In this document: piece after piece, positions 1 to 11,400 of the stretch
Position numbering within the stretch: the first letter of the stretch is position 1
Layout of the letters: each line of letters opens with the position of its first letter
Origin: Motacilla alba alba
Lineage: Eukaryota; Chordata; Aves; Passeriformes; Motacillidae
Direction: 5' to 3'
NCBI RefSeq assembly: GCF_015832195.1
Contig: NC_052018.1
Span: 57,659,666 to 57,723,665 of the forward strand
Length of the DNA: 64,000 bases
The notes under the pieces: generated by a model
Told to the model about the DNA's origin: nothing
Databases searched by the model: none
The model's input: the letters and a program-made list of their open reading frames with translations, nothing else
Program-made: the position numbers and the translations under genes

Positions 1-802
1 CATTGCTGAGGTAACTTTAATTGGTTTGCTGTTTAGGTGATGCAATTAAACTGTTGACCTTCTGATAGCAAAATATCCAAGTGAAATAGTCTTGTTTGGG
101 TAGGGGCTGTTAAAATGTATAGCAGCTTATTGACATACTTCAGGTTTATTGACCTAACCTTCTGAAGTTACCTTTTGTAATGCAGAAAAGCTCCTCTGTG
201 CCTCGCATTCATTTCGCAGACTTCCCCCGCACCCCCCGATTTGTCAGGGGCAAGAGCTCAGAGCATCCTTTACTCACTATTTAGTGAAAGTCCTCCTGGA
301 ATCTTGCATCTGCAGAGAAATACAGTTCTTGAGTTGAACTGTGCCATAGGGCTTCAGTTTTAGCTTGCAAAGGGACCTTTCAGCCATCCCTTCCATGAAG
401 AAACCCAGGTCAGACACAGGGCATTTGATTCTCAATTTTATATAAAGAGTTAACAACATCTGTGTTTTTCCACATATTCGACACTCATAATTAGAATAAC
501 TTCTCATGTTACCTTGCTGGTTTATGAACACAGAAGGATTTGTGCATTTATACTGGATGCTCTGATTAGACATAGATTATTTTGTAATATTTTTCTGTTT
601 GGAGCTAATATCCAGGAAGGAGGGATAGAAGGCTAGACCTGGAATGAGACATCTGTGTGAAGAGGATCTGTCACTTCGTAGATGTAACTGGTGTAGATTA
701 AGACAAACTAAATTAATTGACCTTTTCTTCTTTGATATCTAAGGGCTACTTCCCATTCTCTGAATTTTGACTAGCTTTTTTTTATCACCATCCTGAAGAT
801 GA

Positions 803-848
803 TGTCTGTGTCTCTGAAATACGCTTGTCTGTGTCTCTGAAATACGCT
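803..848. repeat. Perfect 23-bp tandem duplication
   Basis: Bases 803-825 and 826-848 are identical, head to tail. The unit begins TGTCTGTGTCTCTG and ends AAATACGCT. Identity over all 23 positions suggests a recent slippage or duplication event, since unconstrained flanking DNA would have diverged otherwise. Confidence 0.9.
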
Positions 849-2429
849 ACACAATCTCGTCTCCTTTCAACATCTGTCTACCTGCACTTCATTCTCCATG
901 GGTTGTATCTGTTAGCAATCTGATGGAGAGACTTCTTCTTGAGGTCTTCTGTCTGCCAGAGCAGTTTATCCTTTGTGGTTTAACTATTTTCCTTTTTCAT
1001 ATCCTTAGGTTTTATTTTTGGAAAAAAAAAAAGAAAAAGTAGTGGCAGTGGTTTTCCATACTTCAGATACAGATAATTTCTCTTGACCTGACCAACCAGT
1101 TTGTTTCCTACCCTCTTTTCCCTGCCCCTACCCAAAACAACTTTGCTTGATAATTCAGGTTGCTTTCTGACTTCTGGAGCATGCTTATTCCTTTTCCTAT
1201 GGGGCAATGAAAGCTGGTCCTGCCTGGTTGCTGTGAGTTGTCAGGACATAATTTCAAGTCCTACTCTGAAGAGCTCAGTTATGGTAACTATTTTTTTTCC
1301 TCTCCACCCCCAAGATTTAGCATAAGCCAAAAGGGAAATTAATCTAATGACTCTTAGAAACAAATTTGTAAATTTTTTTATATCATACTTTTGCCACAAC
1401 AGTTTCTAACCCTGTTTTTATGAAATCCATGGAAATTTCCAGTGGATCCAAGTCTGAGGTGGGTGTCTGTCAAGAGTCAGAAAACAAAATGTGGTATGAG
1501 TTAGAAACAGAGATCATATTAACTGTTTTCTTTCCAGTTTCCTCTCAACAGAAAGTTCTGTGGTCCCACATATTTCTTCTTCAGGCTGTTTTCCTAGAGA
1601 AAGTCTGGACAGGCAGTAGGTTAGCAGTTACTCTGCTCCATAAGTTCATGCTTTTTTCAAATTACAACCTGTGAATGAGGTAAAAAAGGTGTGCATTTAC
1701 AACTCCAGTTTCCTGCCAAACTACCTGGGCTCAAGGCACCTCTTCACAGTGACACGTCCAAAGCCAAAAACAGTCCCCATATGGACCATGAGATAAGAAG
1801 TTTTTTTAACTTAATAACATGCCTAATTTTCCCTAAAAAAGCTAAACAAGCACCAGGCTTGTTAGGGTTATTCATCTTTCATGTGGTCATTTCTTTGCTT
1901 AATCTATGAAAGTTATTAGAGGCTGGAATACATATAATTTATACAATATGGTATTGGGACTACAGGGAAAGGTACTACTGTTCAAAGAAGAAAGGGAAAG
2001 TGGGACATCTGGAAAAAATCAGATGAGGACAACCAGAAGACAAGTTGGTGGAATTGCCGCAAAAGTTTTGTTTCACTAAAATTCCTAGGGTGAGCTTGTG
2101 GGATTATTCATTTTACATGCCAATTATCCTTGCCTTTGCATCTATTTATAGTTGCCCTCCTCTGGCAGCCCAGACTGAGAAACAGTTTTGAACTCCTTCC
2201 ACACTCTTGTTGCACAAACCCATTTCATGCTATTTTGGGGCCAGACACCTGCAGCCAGAGCAGTGGAGGAGCAGTGGAGAGGAGCAGGCCCTCAGAAAGA
2301 AAGGAACTAAAACAATTTCTGTACAACATTTTGTAAGACTTTGACTAGTGCCGAAATGGGATTAGTTGATTTTCAGTATCTCTGAAGAAATCATGTGCCT
2401 GGTGCCTGACCAGTTTAACCCCAGAAACT

Positions 2430-2640
2430 TGTCAGTGCAGGGGGAAGGCCGGGCGTTAACATCCAGAGTCAAAAAAGCAGCTCCGGCTGCAAGCGCCGCC
2501 GTTCCGCTGAGCTCCGGCTGCTCCAGAGCAGGTGTAGGAGTGAATCCTGCAGATAACCCCGGAGCCAGAGGTCTGGCCATCCATCCACTGTGCAGTCAGA
2601 GGGCTCCTAGCTGCGTTGCCAGCCCTGGGTGAGCCCCGTG
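2430..2640. other. GC- and CpG-richer patch
   Basis: This stretch is visibly richer in G+C and CpG than its AT-rich surroundings (for example the run CAAGCGCCGCCGTTCCGC). It is much shorter and weaker than the island near 31 kb. It could be a small regulatory element, a distal promoter or an old exon. I see no TATA box, no strong donor and no recognisable protein. Confidence 0.3.
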
Positions 2641-3139
2641 GGCCTCATGTCTAATCACAGCCCAGCTGTGTCTGCCCTCCCAGAGCAGGGGCTCGTGGTA
2701 GGCGCTCAGCGAGTCTGGAGGCTGTTTGGCGCTGGAAGCAAACTAATGCAAAACACAGTCAAAGCTTTCATGTGAGCTCCTGAGGAGAGGCCAGGGCGGC
2801 TGTAAAGGATACGCACAGCCTTGCGTTTGTTTACGAGGAGAGAGAAAGGATTTCTGTGGGAAATGGCCGCATCACTTGTGGTGTACTGTATGTTGTTTAT
2901 ACAATAGTGCCAGGTGGCAAGCACAAACACACTCATGACAGAGCACCTCAGGAACTGCAGAGCCTCCTTTTGATCTTCTTCAAAACCTAAAAAGGGAGAG
3001 AGTTGTTTAAATTTGTACTACTGTCACTGCTGCTCAGCTGTTTGAACCTTTTTTCCACCCACTTATGTTTACTTCTCTCTGCGCCAGTGAGTTTCTAGAG
3101 CACATTAGAAACATTGCAGGCAATGCCAAAGTTTGAGCA

Positions 3140-3531
3140 GCCGAGGTCACTTGTTCAGCCTGGAGGATGGGAGACTTGGCAGATCTTATGGTGGTCTGTG
3201 GCTTCCTCATGAGGGAAAGTGGAGATGCAGGCACCAGTCTCTCCTCTCTGGTGACCAGTGACAGGACCTGAGGGAATGGCATGAAGCTGTTCGTGGGGAA
3301 GTTAGGTGGGTTATTACAAAAAGGTTCTTCCCCCAAAGGGTGGTCAGACACTGGAATAGGCTCCCTGGGGAGGCCACCACAGCACGAAGCCTGACAGAGT
3401 TCAAAAAGTGTTTGGACAAAACTCTCAGGTACATGCTGTGACTCTTCAGGCTGTCCTGTACAGGGTCAGGAGCTGTACTTTGCTGATCCTTGAGGGTCCT
3501 TTCCAACTCAGGACATTTTGTGATTATATGA
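3140..3531 (+). mobile_element. CR1 LINE fragment, 3' end, plus strand
   Basis: A 5'-truncated copy of the 3' end of a chicken repeat 1 (CR1) non-LTR retrotransposon. The family landmarks run in order: CTTGTTCAGCCTGGAG, TGGTGACCAGTGACAGGACC, AAGGTTCTTCCCCCAAAGGG, CAGAGTTCAAAAAGTGTTTGG, then TGATCCTTGAGGGTCCTTTC and the terminal motif close to TTTTGTGATTATATG. Truncation at the 5' end and the lack of a poly-A tail are typical of CR1. No reverse-transcriptase domain is included, so it cannot move itself. Substitutions through every landmark indicate an old copy. The 5' limit is approximate. Confidence 0.93.
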
Positions 3532-4973
3532 AATCCATCCTCGTCTCTTTGGATGGATGTTTTATAACAGTGAAGATCTGGGTAGTGTGATCATAGTTGT
3601 ATTTGTAGCAACCTCTGCTGTCTGCAACTTTCCCTTTTTTACTGACATGTTCATAAGTACTATCCCAGACTCAAATGAAAAATACTTGTTGTTTCATAAG
3701 ATCATAGCAAGGTTGGTACATTGTGTGAGTCCAGGAGTGTAAGATCTCCTGGCTTTTCTATCCATACTTTGCGAATTTAATTTACATTTTCAGATTAGTT
3801 TTATTCCCTGTAGGTATGTCCTGGACTCCTCTCTGGTAATTATTTTTGATGACTCCACTAACTCCTACTTCTTAAGACAGAGATGGTCTATTTCAGACTC
3901 CTCCGCTGCATGAATTTAGCCAACAATCCACTCATGACTCTGGCAGATGTTTTTACTTTCTTTCTTTCCTTCAGGCCAGTAAAAACTTTATAAATCTTTC
4001 CTCTACCATTCCAGAAATGTGAGAACTTCCCCCTTGACACCTGAAACATCTCACTGACCTTGTCTGCATACAGTAGAATGCATTTGTAGATACTGCAGAC
4101 ACCTAAGTTTAAATAAACAAAACCCCAGTATTTAGTCTTCTGAAGGGTTGATCCAGATTAGACTCGTATCCACAAAACTAGGGGTTTTTTTTAAGAATAC
4201 TTACTGCTGGGGCTCATATACCCACAATTCAGCAGCTGTCAACTTGATTATCTACTGTAGTGAGTCCAAATGCTTATGTTGGTTGCCCCTGTTGTTTATA
4301 AAATAACATTGTGTCTCCCCTCCTAGTATGCACATCAGTAGCCATGAAATTAATAGACTATTTCCACTGATCTCAGGAAATGTTAGCCGAAGGTCTGTAG
4401 AAAATACATGAAGTCCTGCTCCAAATCAAGCTGTGGCATGCTCATGACAATCTTTCCTTTGTCTCAGTTTTGAGATGCTAAATCATTGGTCTGTTCTCCC
4501 ATTGAAGAAGAGCTGAGAGTTCAAATAGGCTACTTCAGACTCTCCATATGCCCTTTATGGCTTGTCCTGTTTGGTTGGAACTGGCAAGTTCTGACTGGAT
4601 ATGTTGGTTATTTCCAGGGAAAGAGTGAGGTGAACTGATTGCTGTAGTCTACTTCTCCCGAGACTAGGGGACACATTATTTTTTGGAACTAAGTTTTGCT
4701 AAGAAGCCAAAGATTAATTGGTTATGGAGACTAAATTATCCTTTCACTTAATAATTTATTAGAAAACTTCATGGCATTATAACTAGAGGCTGTTAGAAGC
4801 CTTCATGATGATGAATAATTATGACATGATGAGACATGTCTGAGGAGGAATTTTTGAAATCACTCTAATGTGAATAAATAAAATAGAGATTAGTATTCCA
4901 GGGAAAATACATAAACTCACAAAACTGCAAATGAAGATTAGCATACACTTTTGTGGTTTGGTTTGTTTGGTTC

Positions 4974-5002
4974 GTTTTTTTTTTTGTTTTTTTTTTTTTT
5001 TT
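4974..5002. repeat. Poly-T tract
   Basis: A nearly uninterrupted run of T broken by single G residues, ending before TTAATTGTGAAG. It is simple low-complexity sequence. No SINE or LINE body is visible next to it, so I do not read it as a retrotransposon tail. Confidence 0.85.
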
Positions 5003-6175
5003 AATTGTGAAGTTGCTGGAGTTTTTCCAAAGTGGTAGCATAAAAGGGGGTATTTAGTATCTTATTATCTCTGTGCTAATTGCATCTTATTTACAGCCAC
5101 TTTAAAAGAAAATTCCCGTCAGAGCAATACACTATTTCAGTTTTCTTCCTAAAGGAGTGGTATGGGAATCTCTCCCTTGTCATTCTATCTCAGTGCCAGT
5201 CTTTTTCTTCTGATTCTCAATGAACTTGCAAGTTGTCTGTGTAGAGTGTGCAATATTTGACTCTGAAAATATGTGTTGTACTCCCTGGACATCTTGGTAT
5301 CTCACGCCTACCTGGGTATTTTCTGCTTTCTGTGCATTCTCTGCAACTGCAAATCCCAAATGCTTGCATCAGTTAAAAATTAGTGTTAGTGGATATATGG
5401 GATGGATTCACTCAGGTTCTATGCTGTGTTGAGGAACAGCCATTACTGCAAAACTCACAGAAATGCGATAAAATTATGAACAGTTTATCCAAAAAACTCA
5501 CCACTCCACAAAAAAAAAAAAGTAAGAATAACTTGTTAGAACAACTATAAAATTTGCACTTCCATCCAGCCACAAAACCAGAGTGTAATCAAAATGAAAC
5601 TTTATTCTTCCTTCTCTCCTTTTACCCTCTTTGAAAGAAAACATTTAGGCCTGTAGCTTTCTGTAGGATTTACTGAGATTTCACGTAAGCCAATGTCTGG
5701 GATCTGAGTTTTAGATTAGTGAGAACCTGTAACTCAGGTTTTGATTTGCAACAGGTATGGGAAATGCCTGCTCCTGCACAGGAGGCAGTGTAAGTCAGGA
5801 GCTGCTTTGTAAAACCAGTGCTGTTGTCCTGGTAGTGATGGAAGTAGTAGTGATTTAGGGGACAGCTGTAATGAGATTGCCAAAAGATGGACATAATCAT
5901 TACTCACTTGCAAATGGAGTGAGATAGCTGTGTGTGCTTATTAACCTTGAGCACCTATTTTATTAATAATATTGCTGTGAACATTGCATTTAAACTATCA
6001 ATCCTCAATTAAGCCTGAGAGCAGACAGCCAAAGCTGTCAGGGTATTTCATATCTTGAAAGGCATGTTTTGCAGGACAATATGCCCACTGGGGGACACCT
6101 GGGAAGCAAATAACCTTCAAATTGTCTACTCTAGGTCACCTAACCATAAGTTAGGTCATGACTGTCTTAACTCAC

Positions 6176-6472
6176 CTTCTCAACAATAGTCTGACTACGT
6201 ACACCTGTAGTGGGTTTTCCTAGGAGTGACTTGCTGAATTTGAGAAATTTGATCCCTTCGTGGCTTGATGGGAGTTTTGTCTCTGACACCCATGAGGAGG
6301 GGTTGAGGTTTTGATGATGTGTGAGAAACAGCAACCTAGCTGTATTGTTCATCTTTCTGGAATAGTCACCTAGAGAGGGCATAGGAGCTCTTGATGCAGA
6401 GAGCAGGTATGCAATGGGGAAAGGTGCTGCTTCTTTGCATCTGCTTTGCTGAGAGTACTCCTCTAATGATTT
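6176..6472 (-). other. Candidate internal exon, minus strand, unassigned
   Basis: On the minus strand an acceptor-like TGTTTTTAAGTCAG is followed by 297 bases (99 codons) open in one frame, then a strong donor GAGAAG|GTGAGT. Both ends fall in phase 0, and the reading frame stops only after the donor. The conceptual product starts KSLEEYSQQSRCKEAAP and ends TTGVRSQTIVEK. I recognise no domain in it. No neighbouring exon on this strand is obvious, and open frames of this length arise by chance in 64 kb. It could be a coding exon, a lncRNA exon or a coincidence. Confidence 0.15.
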
Positions 6473-7991
6473 CTGACTTAAAAACAATGTGCTTACCAAC
6501 AGCAGAAATCAGTCCAAACCGTTAATAGCTGCTCAGATTTTAGGCTGGATGTTTGGGGATCTCCTAAGCCTCTACAAGTGTTTTCTGTGTCTGTCTGGCA
6601 TAAGAAGCAAGTAGTGTTCTGCCATTAATACTGTTACTGTAATCCTGTATTATTTGTCCATGTTTTACACAGCATTGTTCTGCTCCCTAAGGACTAGACT
6701 TTGGCCAGTGCTGCATTCTCATCAGCGAGGGATGGCTTGTGCATCTGGGTTTTACATCAGAAACACGCTCTCTCGTTTGTGTGGAACTCATTCAGAAAAG
6801 TGACTGAACTGTTTTTCAAATGTGAGATGCTGTAGTTTTATACCAATGGAGCCAAAAGACTTATGTGTCCTTGTTTCTGGTTGCAGGAAAAGACACCAAT
6901 ACAGAACACATACGAAATTCTGCCTGTGTAATGAAGGATATTCTTTGACTGCCCTGTTTCCAGTGTATACTAATGAACGTGCAAACACAAGTTGCATGGG
7001 AGATAAGCCAAGGTGATGAAGTCCAAGCAAGATGAGGAAGCACAGAGACTGTAAACACATTATCTTCTATTAAAGGAAACATGTGTTGTAAAGATATAGG
7101 GTCTTGTCTTTTATTTTGGTAAGAGTAAGTTGTTTTTTTTCTGATACAGGTGGCAAATTTACCAAGGAAAACATCCGCCAGAGAGCAGAGGTAGGCCAGA
7201 ACACTTAACAAAAGCTTCATTATCTGTTGTTCTGTTAAGCAGAAGACTGAATGCTGGTCTCCTGAAGTTACTAGCAAAACTAGCTTTTTCAATAGCCTAG
7301 GAGTTTATCCCAGGTGTTTTGCTACCATAGTGACAGTCTTTTTTACATGTATAGAGAGCATTTGGTTTAAATTAAGAACTGCTCTTATCAGGGTGCAGTT
7401 TTTGGAACCAAATGGCTGTTACAGTTAAATGCAAGTACAATGAAAAATATTTCTCAGTACACCTTTTAGATGTAGACTAATACTTGGCAGGATACTGCAG
7501 GCATCACTGCAATGCTAACAGATCACAGTGAATACAGCAGAAGTATATATGATACAGATTAATTTTACCTTCAGAAACTTATGTCATCTAAGCCCACAGA
7601 GCTCAGTGAGCACACAAAGAGGAACCAAACTCACATACCTATACCAACTTGGTGTAGGGCAAATGCTGAACAAATACACTCCTAGAACAGTCCTTTTGTT
7701 ACAAAACTATACCAGGTATCATTCATGGCAGAGATCAAAAGAAAACTGTTTTGACCTCATGTAAGGGGGGAATAGACTAAGTTCTTATTTCTGTGCTGAT
7801 TCAAGAAGTACTATTGATCTCTGTTGATCTTTTTCTTTACTGCTTTTTAGAACAAGGATAATCCTGAACTAATTTATGCTCCTCATTTGAAACATTGATG
7901 ATTGGTATTGAGAGTAAAGCAAGGAAGCTGGGAAAAGTTGGGGGCTACTGGTATCTTTGATATATTTCTAGCAAAGCCTTTCATGAGAATT

Positions 7992-8035
7992 TTAGTTCTT
8001 TGAATTAGTTCTTTGAATTTTAGTTCTTAGAATTT
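7992..8035. repeat. Short degenerate tandem repeat, three copies
   Basis: The motif TTAGTTCTTTGAATT appears about three times in a row with small indels and substitutions; the last copy reads TTAGTTCTTAGAATTTG. It is probably replication slippage. Confidence 0.8.
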
Positions 8036-8337
8036 GAAAATAGCAGTGCTAAACCAGGTAAGTATAATGAAAACTTGATATAAAAATGAAAAATTTAATT
8101 TAAAGATTATCATTTGACTAATATATTTCAAGATATTATATCAATTCAGATTTATTGTCATGTCTAGCTCTTATTAATTATACATAATACTGAGATCCTA
8201 CAGCATGACCATCAACTTGTAAAATTGATGTAAAGTAAAGCCTATGAAAAGTGAAATTTGCACTGGTGCTGTTCAATTCAGCACATGCAAGCTACAGATT
8301 ATGCCAAAATGAAATTTTAAGGTGCCACAGACACATC

Positions 8338-8472
8338 CTAGAATCACAGACTATTCTGAATTGGAAGGGACCCACAAGGATCATAGAGTCCTAAGTGAGT
8401 GGTCTATATGGGGATTGAACCAAAAACCTTGGTGTCATTAGCACCATGCTCCCACCAACTCAGCTAATCCAG
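8338..8472 (-). mobile_element. tRNA-Ile-derived SINE with CR1 tail (TguSINE1-like)
   Basis: Read on the minus strand, the element begins with a tRNA-like head (8472 down to about 8399). This has an A box TAGCTGAGTTGG (8466-8455), an anticodon stem-loop TGGTG-CTAATGA-CACCA carrying AAT, and a B box GGTTCAATCCC (8421-8411). The closest tRNA is tRNA-Ile(AAT). The head is followed directly by a short tail GGGTCCCTTCCAATTCAGAA and then GTGATTCTA, which is the CR1 3' end recognised by CR1 reverse transcriptase. This head and tail match the passerine SINE family TguSINE1. The copy looks full length, about 135 bp, but shows several substitutions. No clear target-site duplication is visible. It is not a functional tRNA gene, because the 3' acceptor strand is missing. 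Confidence 0.85.
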
Positions 8473-11400
8473 TTTGTATCACCTTTTTCTATTATTATGG
8501 TCACAGGTGAAAAATGGGTAATTATTTTTTGGAGATACAGTTTTTGTGAAGCAAATGAGTCATATTGACAGATCTGGTTCAGATGATGATCTGACAGATG
8601 ATTTAGATTCACAGAGAATTTGCAGATGCCACTTGTGACTTTCCATTACAGTAACTGGGAACGGATTTTTAATTCTTTGTTGCTGTTTGAGACAGATAGT
8701 TTTATTTGTTTCAATTTTTATCAAAACAGAGGTGTTTATATCTTTGAATATGTTTACTGCATCAGCTATAAAGTCATTTAAATGGTAACAATGCTAGTGA
8801 GCATACTAGAGTACCAAGAACAAAAAAATATTTTGATAGATAGATCAATAGTTTTTTTTTAAGCTCAAAAGCACCTATTTGATTGAAATCACACGATGTG
8901 TGACTGTGATATCATTAAAAGAAATATCCCAAATGAGCCATCCCTCACCCTTCATACCAAAGAGGTGACATCATTTTTGCACATTGTATTGATGGTTTTT
9001 GTCATTCAGTACAGAGGTCAGACAAGTAAGCTGGGAAAGCAAGTTGTGTTCCAAAAGGCTGCACCAAGTCCCAGCATGAGCTTTTTATCTTCTTTGAATG
9101 TAAGATCATAAGAAATTAACTTTGACTCTGTTTTTTTCACCTGTGTTTACTGTAGCTAGGGGACCTATTGCTTTTCTATTTGGATTCTATTTATTTAAAA
9201 GCAAAATGAGAACAGAAGAGTATATGGGAAAACTCCTAATAAGGCAAATTTGGCAAAAGGAGTCTGTACATTGCCACCCGAGGCAGTGGTAGCTTCAGAG
9301 CAGACTGCTGATTGTTTGCCTGGCTAATTTTATACTGTGCTTCCTACTTTAGGGTATGGCTCCTACAGCACCAGTCTCATCCTTTAGATGTTGTGGAAAA
9401 TGGCATTTGCATTGAAGTCAGTGATAGTTGAGTGCATACACTGGAGAAAATAAACACAAACATTGCTTTCATTGTCTCTTCCTTCCTCTATTATGTATGC
9501 TAAACTTTTGCTATTGTTGTTTTTTGCTTACAGAGATACCAGAAATACCACTGGAAATTGTGTCTTCCAGTTCCTTCCTTGAAGGAAGGACAAGGAATCA
9601 GTTTTTTATTTTTATGTTTTTAATGATGGAAGAGTACCAAGTCAGAACTCTGAAACTTGTTCTACTATGAAAATAGCCCTGCTGAGAACATAGCACGGCT
9701 TTGTTTTGCTATTCCACAGAAAAAAATCAAGAAGCTGATGAGCAAATGGAAAAAATATGTTGGGGAAAAAAAAGTTTTCTCTTCTAAAAATTTGCACATG
9801 TTTATCCTTAGAAACATTTGCAAAAGGTCTTTTGTTATGTCCTGAAACAACCTGTTCACTGAACAATATGTAAGAGTTGAGCTAAATGCTGTTTGCTTTT
9901 ATCATAGTAGCAGCAGAATGGATGTGACACTGCCTGTACTACTGTTTGCATAGAAAGGTATGCAAATTCAGGCTCATACTGCTTGCCAGACACAGAATAT
10001 TCTCTGTATGGAGAGAGAAATTAGTTTCCATTTTAATGCAAATTTTCCTGCTTATTGCCTATAGAGTTTTTCTGTCTTATTTGGTGGTACTGCACGTCAA
10101 GCACTGGAGAGGCTTTGCATTATTTCCAGAAATCCCACTGAGATGTGAAGGGATATCTAAAGCAGTCAGAGAGGCAAATTAATGCTATTTCTTTCTGCCT
10201 TCTCTGTATTTCATCATTGATTGAAGACACAATGTGGGAAAAAAGATTTTGACATCTCTAGTTGACATAGTGCATTTTTCAGACCATGGTTACACACATA
10301 GCTTTGTATGTAAATGTGTTCATTGTGTCAAGAAGACACAAAAACCCCAGCAGAGCCATCTCAGATTGCACTGTGTGGTACAGACTGCAAGGGAATGATG
10401 AACTAAAGTTGCTGTGTTCAACATAGAATGAGTTCTTTGCTCTTGGAACAATTTCGTTTTGGAAGTGGTAGAAGAGAGATGAGGAAAATAGGGCAGGGAT
10501 AGAAAGTGTGACTTTAAAAAGTCTATCAGAAGGATTTCCTGTTTATCTTACAGCTCATCCGCTGGAACACTGTCCTGGGATGCAAGTTTATGTTTCCTCT
10601 CTGACTGAAGCAATTCTCCTCAGAGATGCCATCCCCTCCTAATGTTTCAGAGAGTACTTCTCAGGCTGTGGCAGATTCCTGGGTCCTGCCTACTGGAAAT
10701 GCCCCATCAGTGCTGAGCAAATGAGACTTCAACTTTGCCTGCTGCCCTGGGAAGCAGGACTGTCAGGTTCCATGTTGCACATCCTACTTTGGATGGAGTA
10801 TAGTCCAAAAATTCAGATAACTGTGCTGTGTACGCCTGTGGTCTGAGCCATCTCATGAAATTTAGAAATACATGTTCAAGTTGTCTCAAGCAGAGGAAGG
10901 AACCAAATTGAGGTTTGGTTAGGAGACATCCTCAAGTCAGTGGGGAGAAAGAAGTTATGTGCAGTAATATTGTCCCATGATATCCCCTGGCTACTCTGCA
11001 CCCACGTAAGCATTAAATGGGAGACCTAGAATGGGAATCTAGAACAGTTTTTTCCATGTTTCTACCATGTGAAAGCAAGTATTGCTTATCATACCTCTAG
11101 CTTAATAAAGCTTGTGGGTATTTGATTATCTTGGAGACTTTTAGTCTATGTTCATCTTGGACTGAAATGTTTCTATAGCCCCTCAAATACTTGGGAGTCG
11201 GAAATACAATTATGCATGCCTGGCTTTCTGGAAAAAAACAAGAACCCTTGCTTCTACCTCTTCTATTTTTGTTGCTGTAATTCTCTTGTTATTTTTAAGA
11301 AGCCTTGAGCACTTTTAGGGTGAGATGGGCATGGGGAAACTATTCATTTGGCTCTACTATCCACAGAATTTTTTAAAAAAGCTTCTTTCTTATTTTTAGA

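Larger units (their letters stand above)
1..3139. other. Non-coding stretch, no gene seen
   Basis: AT-rich, stop-dense DNA on both strands. The open frames are short (about 100 codons or less), have no recognisable domain and lack convincing paired splice sites. Two local features stand out and are listed separately: a 23-bp tandem duplication at 803-848 and a GC/CpG-richer patch near 2430-2640. I read the rest as intergenic or deep intronic. Confidence 0.6.
3532..8337. other. Non-coding stretch, one weak exon candidate
   Basis: AT-rich DNA with homopolymer runs, including a T-rich tract at about 4974-5002, and no recognised gene. The only exon-like structure is on the minus strand at 6176-6472 and is listed separately. 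A short degenerate tandem repeat lies at 7992-8035. Confidence 0.55.

Noticed and set aside
3034..3506. Two minus-strand frames of about 100 codons
   Set aside because: They are antisense to the CR1 fragment at 3140-3531 and carry no independent support.
6861..7292. 143-codon minus-strand frame
   Set aside because: The first codon is TTG, not ATG. No domain and no paired splice sites were seen.
8399..8472. A functional tRNA-Ile gene on the minus strand
   Set aside because: The A box, B box and anticodon arm are present, but the 3' acceptor strand is replaced by a CR1 tail, and there is no poly-T terminator at the expected place. It is the head of a SINE.
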